Positions 46,082-58,140 of a stretch of 64,000 nucleotides of DNA are shown one piece after another. Below the pieces are notes generated by a model that did not search any database, was not told the DNA's origin, and saw only the letters and a program-made list of their open reading frames with translations. Source of the DNA: Iris pallida (lineage: Eukaryota > Streptophyta > Magnoliopsida > Asparagales > Iridaceae). The position numbers and the translations under genes are program-made. The stretch lies in the NCBI GenBank assembly GCA_029216955.1, contig JANAVB010031417.1, positions 19,252,219 to 19,316,218 on the forward strand. Direction: 5' to 3'. The first letter of the stretch is position 1. Each line of letters starts with the position of its first letter.

Positions 46082-47244
46082 TGTTGGTGCTTTCTTTACA
46101 TGGAGAGAGCTTGCTCTCAACATGCCTTGTAAAAGTTTAGTCCCACATCAGAAATGTACCATGAGTTATCTCAACATATATACTTGGTTGTGTTGTTGAG
46201 AGATGCACATGGGATGGTGACCCTAAGGAGGGAACCATGTGGGTGATTTTACTAGGAGGTAAGAATAAGGCTCCAAGGATTAAGCATTAATGCTTTTGTC
46301 ATTCTCTTGGATTAATTTGCTAAGCCCCAAAGGGGCTTAGCGACTCGGACTCGGTCTCGGACTCGGGATCGGGCTCGGGCTCATGAGGCGTAATGTGGCA
46401 TTTTGTTGGCGTACTTTGTACTTAGCACGTCAGCAGTCATGCGGCTCATATGCGGCCACATGCGGCCTCATGCGGCTCATGCGGTCCATGCGGCTCATGC
46501 CGCCTCATGCGGTCCATGCGGCACTTGCGGCCATGAGGCCATGCGACTCATGTGGCCAGGCTGCTGCTGCTGCTACCGCATGGAGGGCTCCACTGACTGT
46601 GCAGGCTACAAGTCAGTTATGGAAAGACTGATTCAATGCGATTAATTCAGATCCACTTTTTATGGGATTTGAATTAATTTCGTTGCTATCTTTGTGGGAT
46701 TTGAATTAATTTTATTGCTATCTTTTTGGGATTTGATTCAATCTTTCCATAACTGAAGAGGCGGCTAGGGTTTCCACCCTCTCTCTATATATACTCTCTT
46801 CTGGCCTCCTTTGTGAATGACTACGAATTTTATAAGTCAGAAAAGAGAGAGAGAGGGAGCTGCTGCCGCCATTGCAAGTCCATCCGAGGAGTCAGAACAG
46901 AGGTGACTTCGAGCGTTCCACAAGTTCTTCAACTTGCTGGTTCCTGGAAGCAATTAGTGTGGGGCGAATCTTGCTTTGAGCAACGGTGTTTTGACACCCC
47001 AACAACTTTTCTTCATCTCATCTTTTTCTAGATTATTGTAACTCGTTCTGTCCCAATTGTAACACGTTTGCAAGGAAGAACGAGAGATCTTCTCTTCTCT
47101 ATTTCCCTCCTTCATATTGTAATCTGGCTATTTGGCTTTTTGTATCATCGTAGATCTTGAGTTTGATCACTGCAAAGTTTTGTGTGACTCTCAGATCTCG
47201 ATTGTATCAGTTTTTCCATCTTTGGTCAAGCCCCGGGAGTAACA
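46082..47244 (+). repeat. 3' LTR of the Copia element
   Basis: 1163 bp, the partner of 32354-33416. The extra length is mainly added 'actcgg/ctcggg' units (about 46340-46380) and an expanded CATGCGGC array (about 46438-46555). Otherwise identity is very high, which suggests a fairly recent insertion. Confidence 0.93.
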
Positions 47245-47249
47245 ATAAT

Positions 47250-48577
47250 TTTTCACTTTCGCGCTCCACTTCGAAAAAAAAACTCGGATATCAAAACGAG
47301 GATTTGGTAACAGACAAAATTTACTGTTTATGTCACTTTCCAGTAAATTGTCTGCTAATCATCCAGCCAAACACGTGAAGTGGTCACAAATTTGAATTTG
47401 GATCACTTCACCCAAAATTCGCAAACCAAAAATATCATAGGAACAAATGTTAATATATTGATAAATGAGCATTTTAGTTGGGTACTCCTACTAACACATT
47501 TATCAATCATTTTTTACTTAAAATATGTATTGATAAATATAAAATGTGCACTGATAAATGTGCTAATTAAATAAATCAAACTAAATGTGATTCCGATATG
47601 GGTTCCGTTTGACTCGCTGGAATAAAATCAATTATTTACTTTTTCTATCCTTTGAAAATTTACGATTTGACATTTGAAAATTTCAGAAACATTAGAAGGA
47701 AAATAAATTATTCGGGTGAAAAGTAATTTAAACAAAAATATCGATCCTACTTCTCTTTCATATTAATGTGTTTTTGCTCATTCACTCTAGCAAACTTATG
47801 AGTAAGAAAGTAAAGTTATGAGTAAGAAAGTTGATAAGTATTTGTCATCCTTCATTTGGATCTTAGTTTTTTTATTTTATATATCAATTGTGCAAAAAAT
47901 GCTTTTACCACGTCTTTCATATCAAAAATTTATGTTTACTATATTCATATCAAATCTATTTCAGTAGATTATGTTTTAATTAGATTAGATTAAATTACCA
48001 ATTTTCTTAATTGGATCAAATTTTAATTAGATTAACTTAACTTTTAAATTGGATAAAAAATTTATTAGACTAGATTAATATACACTACATAAAAGTTTTA
48101 GCAAACTTGTATCGGATATACTTATATTATTTCGTAATTTTTTAAAGTTGCATTCAGATTTAGAATATTCTAATTAACAATATATTAAATTTAATTAAAT
48201 TAGATAAGCTTACATTTTAAACGAGATTTCTAATATATTAGATGAAAGTAGACTACATAAATTTTTATCAAATTGGATTGGATTAAGTTTAAATTAGAAT
48301 TTAAGTCATAAATTTTAAACATAGGAAAAAATTCATTCATATTATAATTTAAATTGTTGTTTAAATTTTAGATAATAGGTTAACTTTTATGTTAGATTAG
48401 ATTAACTTTAAATTTGAAACTATATTAAAATTAAAACTTAAATGATATATTGGCTTTTAAATTTGAAACAGTAGATTAAAGTTTAAATATTTGACAAATT
48501 TTAAATTATATTAGTTTTGAATTAGTAGATTAAGTTAAAGTAGATAATAAATAGAGTACCAACTACCACATGTACCA
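47250..48577. other. AT-rich intergenic DNA
   Basis: No gene, RNA or bounded element recognised in about 1.3 kb of AT-rich sequence. Confidence 0.5.
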
Positions 48578-48585
48578 AATTTTAA

Positions 48586-48830
48586 GGGTGCTGCTATTAG
48601 CACTCCTAAAATGTCATTCAGCACTCATTTTTAATTTTTTAACATTCAAATTACAAAGCTATTCCTGCATTAAATATATCACTAATTTGTGCATGTATGG
48701 AGGAAGGAGTGTAGGATGACATTTTAGGAGTGCCAATAATGTTAATGGAGGAGTAGATTTTGAATTTAAATGTTAAAAAAATTAAAAAGGAGTGCTGAAT
48801 GACATTTTAGGAGTGCTAATAGCAGCACCC
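48586..48830. mobile_element. Mutator-like MITE
   Basis: 245 bp with long terminal inverted repeats (~60 bp) that start GGGTGCTGCTATTAGCACTC at both ends. The duplication AATTTTAA (48578-48585 and 48831-48838) is exact over 8 bp. Long TIRs of this type with an 8-9-bp TSD fit Mutator-like MITEs. Confidence 0.88.
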
Positions 48831-49340
48831 AATTTTAAATTTGAAAACTCTGTGTTGGAAGAAGGTTCTCCTCGATTAGAGTACCAATTACCAAATTTAA
48901 TGTTCTAAACTAGTGTGATAAATTTTTTTCTTTCTTAAGTGCCAATATTTTGAAAGCAAGTTGAATAAGTTTTCTAATGTCACACGTATGCCACCACACT
49001 TGTATATATTTATCCATATATACTACTTTAATTTATATAAAATATATTATATATTTGTATACATGTTTATTATTCATAATCTTCTTCTAGTTGTATTATT
49101 AAATTTGTTTTTTTTAATTTGATTTGGATAGAAAGAGATGCTATGTGAATTTATTCCTAAATGTAGTTGACTTGACATTTTATCAAATTTGTGGTATTTA
49201 ATCAAATTAGTGTCATGAGATGCATACATTTTCTTTCCTAGTAATCAACGAAAACAAACAAACAAGAAAAAAATAAATAAATAAATGAAGAAATATTTGT
49301 AATTATGAGTTCCGCAGGTGTTTTACTGCAAAGAGTTTTT
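48831..49340. other. Intergenic, upstream region of RIBA
   Basis: AT-rich. No element with defined ends recognised. Confidence 0.4.
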
Positions 49341-49358
49341 TTTTCTTCCTTCTCCGGC

Positions 49359-49440
49359 GGGGCCCACTCCGGAGTAGGTGCACAGTGCACTTTCCTTCCC
49401 GCCTCCTCTCATTTCTTCCTTCATCCCTTCTCTTATAAGT
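49359..49440 (+). promoter_or_regulatory. Probable RIBA promoter
   Basis: GGGGCCCAC at 49359-49367 matches the GGNCCCAC/GTGGGCCC site bound by class I TCP factors, frequent near housekeeping plant genes. A TATA-like TTATAAGT lies at 49433-49440, and a CT-rich leader follows. The start codon is about 320 bp downstream. A leader intron is possible (donor-like 'ctcg|gtataat' near 49520, acceptor-like 'tttgcag' near 49684) but unproven. Confidence 0.5.
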
Positions 49441-49760
49441 ACATCCCTCCATTTCTCAACCCTTCGTCAAACAAAACTCTCTTTTTTCTTTTTTTCTCTT
49501 CGCCGCCGACTTGGAACCCTCGGTATAATATTTTTTGTTCCTTCTATTTTCTTCGATTTTTTTTTTCTTTTGAAATTTAAGCTCGAAATAAATGTCAGAT
49601 GGAAATCTTTTGATTCGATTTGTGAAAGTTTGGGTTTCAATTCATGGATTTGAGGACAGGATCCGTAAACTTGGCTAATTTGCAGCTGCAATTTTGGAAA
49701 TTTAAAGAGGGGTGAAGTTTGAAAGAGCAGGAGGTTTCAGGAAGTAGGTGACAGTAGGAA

Positions 49761-52700
49761 ATGGCTTCCTTTGCTGCAGCTGCTTCTTCCATTGTCGGAA
49801 CTTCTTTCCCACAGTGAGCTCTCTGCTCTCTTTTTATAAACTTCATTCGAATCAGCACTGCACGGCACGAATATGACACGACACGGTATGGACACGGGAA
49901 AACATGGACGTGGCTTCGATTTTGGTGTGTTCTAGTGTACTATGGAATGTCTGTATCACTTTGTGACACTGATTTTTCGGTGTGTTCGAGCTTCCTAGAA
50001 GTGAATTAATTTGGTGCTTGATGTTGTTCGCAATTTTTTTCGGAACAATTCGCGAGTATTGTGACTATGGAAGCATATAATTTTTTTTTTAATTACAGAT
50101 CAGGAATTTCCATATGATTATGCAACATTTGTATTTGTAAAATTAAGCCAACAGATAAAAAAAAAAACTGACATGGTATTTCCTTTTTATATCATTTTCG
50201 TAAAAGTGCATCTTGATTTTCCATGTAGATGGCCTGTATTTGCTTAAATTTTCGGCTAATTAGTGTTTAGACCCTGAATTTTATACCACCTTAGAGTTTA
50301 AGTCCTTACACCTCCAATATAGGGAGGTATAATGGAGAAAAGTAAACAAAAATAAAAATACAGGGTCCAAACATTCCAATTAGATATGTCCGGACTTAAA
50401 CTCTAAGCTAGTATAAAATCCAGGGTCTAAACGCTAATTAGCCCTTAAATCTTTGAAGAGCTAGACACTTATTGCTGTTATAAATTTTTATATGTATCTG
50501 ATCTTTAATTGATGTTCTTCATCATTTTTACCAGTGGTTTCTATTTCTATTACTTCTATTGCTGTGCTGTGCTGCGAGCTTGTCCAGATCATTGATTCCT
50601 TTTAATCCTTGTCAATTCTACCTTCATTCTATGCTTCAACTTTCAAATTTATGACCTTACTTTGGTTCTCTTTATTACTAAAAATGTTTTGGACATTGTC
50701 TCGTACAGGTTGTATTTCTCCGAATGTTGTATATGCCTTCTTCAATAGATTTGCTTGACATATACACTTAGGCGTTTTTGGCAACTTGACCTTCTACTGC
50801 TCGATTTTGGCATCCTAACTTTATAAGTTGCTATTTTGAAGCACATTTCGTCTATTTTGAAGCATATCGGGACAACATTAAAAAAAAAATCTGACAATAA
50901 AAGTATTTAAATTGTACTTTCGTACTACAAGATATGTTTTTGAAGTAGTCTCGATGTATTTTAAAATTGACGAAAGATGTTTCAAAAGAACAATCAATGA
51001 AGTTGGGGTGCAAAATCGAACAGTAGAAAATTAAGATACCAAAAATGCTCGAAAGTTGTAGTTGGGGTGCCTTTAGAGTAATTTAGCCTATATACTAATA
51101 TCACAATATGCTCTTCCAAACTTGCACATAAACCGGCACACTTTGAGGGCTTCCATGTGATGCCTCATGGCTTGACATGTACACAAAAGATAGCTTGTTC
51201 TTCCCTGAGTGGGTTTTAATGCATGTTGAGAGCTTCTGCTACAGCATCCATTATTATATTGCACAGTTTGGATCACCTTTTTCTTATCTCATTTATTGAC
51301 AGTCTTAATTATTATAAAAACACAGGTCAGACAGAGCTTCTAACTTTATTAGACGAATGAGTAAGATGATATAGTTTACTATGGGTAAATCATTAATCCA
51401 TTCATCCTTATAAACATAAAGAAAAGGAATTGCATTCGACTCATAACAATGAATAAAAACACAGATCAGAAATTGAAAAGTCCTAGGAATTATGCACAGA
51501 GAGTTGAACTTGTGCTCATAAGGTTATCGCTTGCATCATGTAGGTTATCTTGAACCTCGCCAGTGGGAGCCTCGTGACACTGAGACGCCATTTTCTTTGC
51601 TCCTATTACTGTTGGTTGCACCAAAATAAGTGGATCTTTGTTTCTCGTGTCCATATATGTGTTCTTGCAACACATATAAAGTTTATAGTTGGATTGACTT
51701 GGCCCAAAACTTTGTACCATTGTATAATACATTGATTTTAGTATTCCCCGAGTACAAAAAGTATGAAGTGTAATTGATCAAAACCTACATTAATCTATAA
51801 GATAATACAATTATACATGCATGATTATGCATTGCTACCCGGGCCTTTAGGTAAGGGAATACTCCGATCCAAATCTGGATCTAAATATTAGTTTTTGGGT
51901 TGAATCTCGATATGGAAGAAGTATACCCAAGCTCGATATATGTTGGATTATCCATATCTGGTTATTTATGGATGTAAATCGTTACGTAATATCTTGTCTG
52001 GATCTAGTTGGCAAGGTTCAAATCTCATAAGAAGCATCTGTTTTGACACCAAATTCATACAGAGCTCCCTTTGTAGCTAGGCCCTAGCTCGGACTCGAGC
52101 GTGGGCGATGGGCGCAAGTTGTACTTAGATGGCGCACTTCGCACGTTCGCGACAGATGCGGAGATGACGCGCTTTTGCGCTTCGTCTGTGGAGCTAGTGT
52201 CCATGAAAGCTGCGCGGCGTGGACCACTGGGGCTGTTTTACTTGAAATAAATCACCTATTCCAATTCGCTTCTTCCCAAGGTCCTCTAATACGTGAACTT
52301 TAGAAGATGAGGCATGCCAAACATTTTCATTTAATAATTAGCCATTTTACTTATAAAGCCTGCTGTCCTCTATCACCTTGTGATTCATGTAGTTTGATTA
52401 CCAGGATATTCTGTGAACCGAAATGTAAATAAGATCAAGAAGTCGATCAGAAAAGTTTCATATTACTAGCTTCTGAACAAAATGTACATGCGAGCCACAT
52501 CTAGCCTTCTACACCAAACTATAATGTGCTTCCAATGTGGTTTGAAGCATGGTTTAAAGTATCGGCCGATACCGATCCGATACGGCCGATACCGATACGG
52601 TTTGGCATGTCCCGATCCGATACCGACCGATACTCGATACTTACCAATAACAACATTGAGGGTCTCTTTTCCGGTCAATTCGGCAAAGAAAATTAAACGA

Positions 52701-55700
52701 AAAAGACAAATCATCAAGGGTTTAAAGCATAATAAGATTGTAAAAACATGTAAAAGAAGAAAATCAATCTATTATATGTAAACCAATCGCTAAGGGTGAT
52801 TACAATGTTATTTAATTTCAAAAGTACTACGAAATAACACTGAAAATACTTAAATTATGCCTAAATGTATAAAATATATGTTTTTAAATGTAAATAATTT
52901 ATTAATAATTATTTTTTTCCGATACCAAAAAATCCGATACTCCGATCCGAAACTGCCGATACTACCGATATCGCCGATACCAATACTCGTAGGAATAGTC
53001 CGATACCGATTCCGATACTGTGAACCTTGGTTTGAAGATGTTAAACGTATTTTTATCTATTTAGAATAACAGGGTTTTTTTGTGTGCCTATTTTCTTTCT
53101 TTTACATTTAGGAGTAAACATAATTGTCGAAGCGAATGGTTTGTCATTAATGTTTGAAATTTTCTGTTACTGTGAGAGCCTCTACCATCGATATTGTTTT
53201 TAATTGGGGAAAACATGTAAATGAGCATGGCACTCCGAGAATCGGTGATGTCCATGTTCTACCCCTGTCACACATGCCAAAATAGCCCGTGCCCATACCG
53301 CTGTCTATATTGTGTCCATACAATATAACATGTAAACAAGCGCAAGAAGTATATTTTCCCGTGTCGCACATACCAAAATAGCCAGTGCCCATACCGTGGT
53401 CTATATTGTGTCATGTTTGTGTCCATACAATATAGCATGTATAAGAGAGCAAGAAGTATATTTTTGGTAAACCAGTTTTTTACTAGTTTTCTTAGGCACA
53501 TATATAATACAATTGTATCTTCAGGGGCTATAGCCACTCTGGGAAGTTCAGAGGACTGCAATTCCTTAATCCTTCTAGTTTGAGGAGGAAAGCATCAAAC
53601 CTGATACCAATCAGCATCGGGAGAGCTACATGCTTTGCTTTGCAAGTGGATGGTGGATTCAAAACCTTACCAAGAACTGGTGATGAAGATATTGTATCTT
53701 ACCCTACTGATACAATCATTGGAGAGAAAAGTGTATCTATCAGTAGCATGCTTCAAGCGGATAATGTAGTGGTTGGAACAGATGTGGCTGATCTGGCTCC
53801 TGAAATTGATGAATTTTCTGCATACGATGATAATCCCGATCTAGATGCCCCTACAGAAGGCTTTTCTTCGATCACAGAGGCCATTGAGGACATTCGTCAA
53901 GGCAAGGTTAGTTATGATTGCCTCTATGTTGCTTGATACTAGATGTTTTGTGTCTCATAACTGATATGAGACTACCATGCAGCTGGTGATTGTTGTAGAT
54001 GACGAAGACAGAGAGAACGAAGGAGACCTTATAATGGCTGCATCACTAGTCACGCCAGATGCTATGGCTTTCATTGTTAGGCACGGGACTGGAATTGTGT
54101 GTGTGAGCATGAAAGGGGAAGACCTTGACCGGTTAAATCTTCCCCTGATGGTAACACAAAATGAGGAGAAGCTCTGTACTGCTTTTACTATTTCAGTGGT
54201 ATGTTATTTTGTCTTCCTTGTTGAATCCTGGTTATTTGATGCTCATTATAGAAAACTAGCATAATAAATTGGACAACTCTTTGACTCTTATGTATTGTTC
54301 CATGCATACATACACACACATATCAAAAGCAAGAGAATATGCTATTATATACAATGTTGTTTTTCTTCTTTTAAAGTCTGAATGATATTGTATACAAGAC
54401 CACTTGGATTATGTCACCACCTTTAGAGCTAAGTAGCCTGCCACTTCTTTTTGTTTTATTTCAGTACAGTATGTTAAAGGTTTTGAATTGCCGGCATACC
54501 TCCTCTCAGTTATATAGTACACTTCTTAGAAGCAACAAAAAAAAACCCGCTGTCAATCTAGTTCTAAATTTTCTGCTAAAGCTACCAAAAGTTTCTTTGC
54601 GGACCCCTCTTTATATTTTGTAGGATGAAATAAATTTTTTGTTTAGGACCTTGGTGGTTTCATATGTTTGAAGCTTCAGTTACTTGTGAAAATAACACTA
54701 CAATTGTACTGTGGCTTTTGTGCAACCAATTTGTCTTTAGGTAAACAGAAATTCTACTACATCCTGATAGTAGGGTTATCTAAGTCGATAACACATCAAC
54801 AATATAAAATATTGACTTAATAATTGTGCTATATTACTATGTATTCTGTTAAGATGTGATTGCTCTTGTTGTGCTTTTATAGGACGCTAAAGAGGGTACA
54901 ACAACTGGGGTTTCTGCTAAAGACAGAGCAAAGACAGTTTTGGCTCTTGCATCTCCTAGCTCTAAACCTGACACTTTTAATCGCCCTGGCCATATTTTTC
55001 CCCTAAAGTACAGGGAGGGAGGTGTACTCAAAAGAGCTGGACATACAGAAGCATCTGTTGATCTTGCTATACTTGCAGGGTTACCACCTGTTGCAGTTCT
55101 GTGTGAGGTGGTGGATGATGATGATGGTTCCATGGCTCGTTTACCAAAACTTCGTGAATTTGCAAAGAAAGAGGGTTTGAAAATCGTCTCAATTTCAGAC
55201 TTGATTAGGTATGTCTTATGATCCCCAGTTAGCAGTGGCAAATATTATTATGTAAGCCATTTCTTTTTTTTGGTAACAACTATCATCTTCTTACTGATTA
55301 GAATTATCAGCTTTATAAATCTGACTGTTAAGGGGTTATCTTGTGGTTTGCTCGGTCTTAGTCCATTAGAGTTAGCTTACAGTGGGCAACAATGAAGTAG
55401 CTCTTAGATCACATTGCTGTCAGGCCTGAGGGGTAAAAGGCTTGTAGTTTTTATGAGTTACTTATATGTGTTTGAGTAAAACTTTGATACAGAAGGAGGT
55501 ATCAAAGTTTTGATGCCTTCTTTGTATGACAAGTGGGCCCATCCTCAAACTTTATGACTACACGTTTTACGAAGTGAATGTGTTTCAAAGTTATATCAAC
55601 TGTTTTGTACTCGGTCTTGTTCTACAGTTCACTAATTAGAAATAGTCTCTCTTCTGAAAATTTAGAAAGAAGTGTCATTATGAGTGCTATTCCTAAGAAG

Positions 55701-57857
55701 GGCATCACGGATGTGGTTATGTCATGCTTCATTTAGAAACTTTCTAGTCATTCAGTTTGTCATGAAAGTGAACAGTGGGTATTTATTACTGAAATGAAGT
55801 GTTTTAACAGATATAGGAGGAAAAGAGAGAAGTTGGTGGAGCGTGCTTCAGTTGCACGCTTACCTAATAAGTGGGGTTCGGTGGAGGCCTACTGCTACCG
55901 CTCGCTACTTGATGGGATGGAGCATATTGCCATGGTCAAAGTAAGTGTTTCCTAGAGTACATATTTCTTAGACTTTCTAAATTGTAGGATTTCAAATAGT
56001 GGATCATATTGCGAGTTTTCCTTCTCTCTTAGATACTTGCGATAGCGTGATTTTCTATTAATTATTACTAGTATAGATGCACGTGCTTTGCACGTATTTC
56101 ATACTACTTGAGAAAAAACAAACAACTGCCTCATTATTTTCTTTTCTATACACAGTTACCTAAATGTCCATGTTAAATCTGATGACCGATTTTAATTAGT
56201 AAATATAAGGACATTTTTGGAACAAAAAACTTTCACGGTAGTATAGATTTTCTTTGACATTATGGACTGTTAACAGGGTGATATAGGAGATGGGCAGGAC
56301 GTGCTAGTGAGAGTGCACTCTGAGTGCCTCACAGGGGACATATTTGGATCTGCAAGGTGCGACTGTGGTACTCAGTTAGCCATGGCCATGGAACAGATCG
56401 AAAAGGCTGGCAGGGGTGTATTAGTGTACCTTCGTGGGCATGAAGGTAGAGGGATTGGTCTGGGTCACAAGCTTCGGGCTTACAAATTACAGGATGCTGG
56501 TCTCGACACTGTGGAAGCCAACGAGGAATTAGGACTACCTGTGGATTCAAGGGAGTATGGCATTGGTGCACAGGTAACATGTTTCCCTTGCTATTGCTAC
56601 TTCATAAAGTATCCTCATGTTATATGAGCAGACCATCAAAGATTACCTAATCTACATTTGTTGGCATTTTCAATCCCTAATCTTAATCTGTGTTTTGGAC
56701 TCGAACCTTCTCTAAACTTTGTTGGTTGTCCTGCATCATGAGTAACAACTTCAATGGTACATTTGTTGGGTACATTTGTTGGGCGCACGAAAACGTTTGC
56801 CAACTCACCTGATGAAACCAACCCCTGTCTAACGGACACCAAGCACACATAAAGACAAATATATGGTGGTGACTACGTCACCTGAACAAATTCCAACCTT
56901 TATAACTCGGATGAAATTACAATGTTGACAAAAAACTAATGTTGACCCCTTTGAGATTACTCACCAACCCGTAACAAAAACAAATGTTGACCCCCTCACC
57001 ACTCTCAAGAAAAAAAAAAAAACAGAAGATCACAATTGAGATTACTCACCAACCCGTAGCAATCTTCCTAACCAAAGTTGACGACTACTTGATTAGATCT
57101 ACTTCCTCCTTCTGTCTTGGATGGCGAAGTCCTAAGTGCAAAGCACCAATTATTTACACCACATGATCTCACCTCCTAACCGATGTGGGACTAAATTACC
57201 AACTACATTATCACCCCCCATTTGAGCGCTCAACCGGAAACGATATACAACCCAACAGTTAATTTATATTGAATTGTTCTATCTCTTTTTCTTACACTTG
57301 CCTATCTTAACTTGGCTGATTTCTCGCCTCTGAAATAAACGCGACTGTAAATAGGGAAGTGCTTACACACAAATGCATGGACTTGTGCGTTCTGTATTAT
57401 TATAGGATAAATTATGACATTATGGAATATTGAGTGGAGGTTTCTACAGTTGAACTTTATTGTATCTCACAATTAATAGCTCATAGCTGCTGCTTCTGAG
57501 AGGAACTTGGACATCTTAACAAAGTTCACTCTCGACTAACCAATATCGTTACTTGTTGCTTCGGGTCAATTTAGGCTAACCAAAGCTCTCCCATCCTCCT
57601 TTATTTTCCAGATATTACAAGATTTAGGTGTTCGGACAATGAGGTTGTTGACGAATAATCCTGCCAAATATATCGGGCTAAAAGGCTACGGGTTGAGTGT
57701 TGTTGGAAGGGTACCTTTGTTAACGCCAATAACCAAAGAGAACCGGCGATACCTGGATACCAAGAGAACGAAGATGGGACACGTCTATGGAGATGATTTC
57801 AATGGCCGTCTAGCTGCTTTAAGTGAAAGTAGCGACGGGAAAGACCAAGCCTCGTGA
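49761..57857 (+). CDS. RIBA1: Bifunctional riboflavin biosynthesis protein RIBA, plastid
   Basis: Seven coding exons: 49761-49813, 53525-53906, 53983-54198, 54883-55208, 55811-55940, 56277-56573, 57612-57857. All introns are GT-AG, phases join exactly, and the product is 549 aa. Residues 1 to ~55 are Ser/Ala-rich and basic ([18 protein letters not shown]...), a likely chloroplast transit peptide. Residues ~131-335 are 3,4-dihydroxy-2-butanone-4-phosphate synthase (RibB type), which acts on ribulose 5-phosphate, with [10 protein letters not shown] at 151-160, RPGHIFPL at 251-258 and RAGHTEAS at 268-275. Residues ~375-515 are GTP cyclohydrolase II (RibA type), with zinc ligands Cys386, Cys397 and Cys399 and the HEGRGIG loop at 424-430. 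Both activities feed the first steps of riboflavin (FMN/FAD) synthesis. All key residues are present, so both halves look active, as in RIBA1-type proteins. The RIBA1 paralogue number is inferred. Intron 1 (3.7 kb) separates the first 18 residues and is full of transposons. Confidence 0.95.
50253..50444. mobile_element. MITE in RIBA intron 1
   Basis: 192 bp with ~50-bp inverted ends (GGCTAATTAGTGTTTAGACC and inverse). The flanks TTAAATTTT (50244-50252) and TTAAATCTT (50445-50453) match at 8 of 9 positions, an old 9-bp TSD. Mutator-like or related class. Confidence 0.75.
50771..51053. mobile_element. Second MITE in RIBA intron 1
   Basis: The inverse-related ends (GCGTTTTTGGCAACTT... / ...ccaaaaatgctc) both continue into 'ttctactg.tcgattttg'. 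No certain TSD. Non-coding. Confidence 0.6.
52060..52235. repeat. GC-rich patch in intron 1, possible LTR relic
   Basis: The order 'ggactcgag...gggcg...ttgtacttagatggcgcacttcgcac' resembles the middle of the Copia LTRs at 32.6 and 46.4 kb (ggactcggg...ggcgcactttgcacttagc). It may be a decayed fragment of a related LTR. Confidence 0.35.
52548..53029. mobile_element. hAT-type MITE in RIBA intron 1
   Basis: 482 bp bounded by exact 8-bp duplications GTTTGAAG (52540-52547 and 53030-53037). The ends read CATGGTTTAAAGTATCGG and, inverted, CAAGGTTCACAGTATCGG. Subterminal regions are arrays of 'ccgatac' words. No coding capacity. Confidence 0.9.
53269..53468. repeat. ~100-bp tandem duplication in RIBA intron 1
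   Basis: Two diverged units begin 'cacat.ccaaaatagcc.gtgcccatacc' and end 'gcaagaagtatattttt'. The second has a short extra 'catgtttgtgt'. The array ends ~55 bp before the exon 2 acceptor. Confidence 0.8.
56068..56247 (-). mobile_element. 180-bp non-autonomous Helitron in RIBA intron 5
   Basis: Read on the minus strand it starts TCTATACTACCGTGAAAG at 56247 and ends with a hairpin (ACGTGCAAAGCACGT), a short spacer and CTAG at 56068. The flanking bases are A on the 5' side and T on the 3' side, as expected for Helitron insertion between A and T without target duplication. It is small, with no Rep/Hel coding region, and lies 29 bp upstream of exon 6 without touching the splice signals. Confidence 0.75.
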
Positions 57858-58140
57858 TCGGAGGACAGACAACATGGGCGCCATTCTATTAACAATAACG
57901 GATCAAACTTCAATCAGAAATTGGAATTTTGGTCGTCATTCAACCAGACTGGGATTATCTATACAGTTCGTTTGGGAAGAAAACAAGATCATTTTTGCGC
58001 AGGTATATACATCATTTTCTGGTCTTGTTCAAGCTGGAATGTTATGGAAAGATTCATATATTGTTCAAGTCAATATGTTATGAAATGATTCATGTATGCT
58101 ATCGATATCGGGAATAAATGAATGATGGTTCTTGTTTGCT
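57858..58140 (+). terminator. RIBA 3' untranslated region with polyadenylation signal
   Basis: About 260 bp after the stop codon, AATAAA occurs at about 58111-58117 ('gggaataaatgaatg'), a plausible polyadenylation signal for RIBA. Overlapping short frames here are not coding. Confidence 0.55.

Larger units (their letters stand above)
32354..47244 (+). mobile_element. Full-length Ty1/copia element with nested insertions
   Basis: LTRs at 32354-33416 and 46082-47244 (TG...CA) flank a plus-strand gag-pol relic. The 5-bp duplication ATAAT lies at 32349-32353 and 47245-47249. The interior is split by solo LTR D (36222-38532) and by solo LTR C (38866-44983, which contains solo LTR B). Without them the element is about 6.4 kb. 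Domain order gag - protease - integrase - RT - RNase H is that of Copia. Multiple stops and shifts make it non-functional. No convincing Met-tRNA primer site follows the 5' LTR (sequence 'atctcaaagcaagatcc'). Confidence 0.95.

Noticed and set aside
52482..52781. Small 'YRYRYG'-type proteins in RIBA intron 1
   Set aside because: Translations of 'ccgatac' repeats at the ends of a hAT MITE with a perfect 8-bp TSD.
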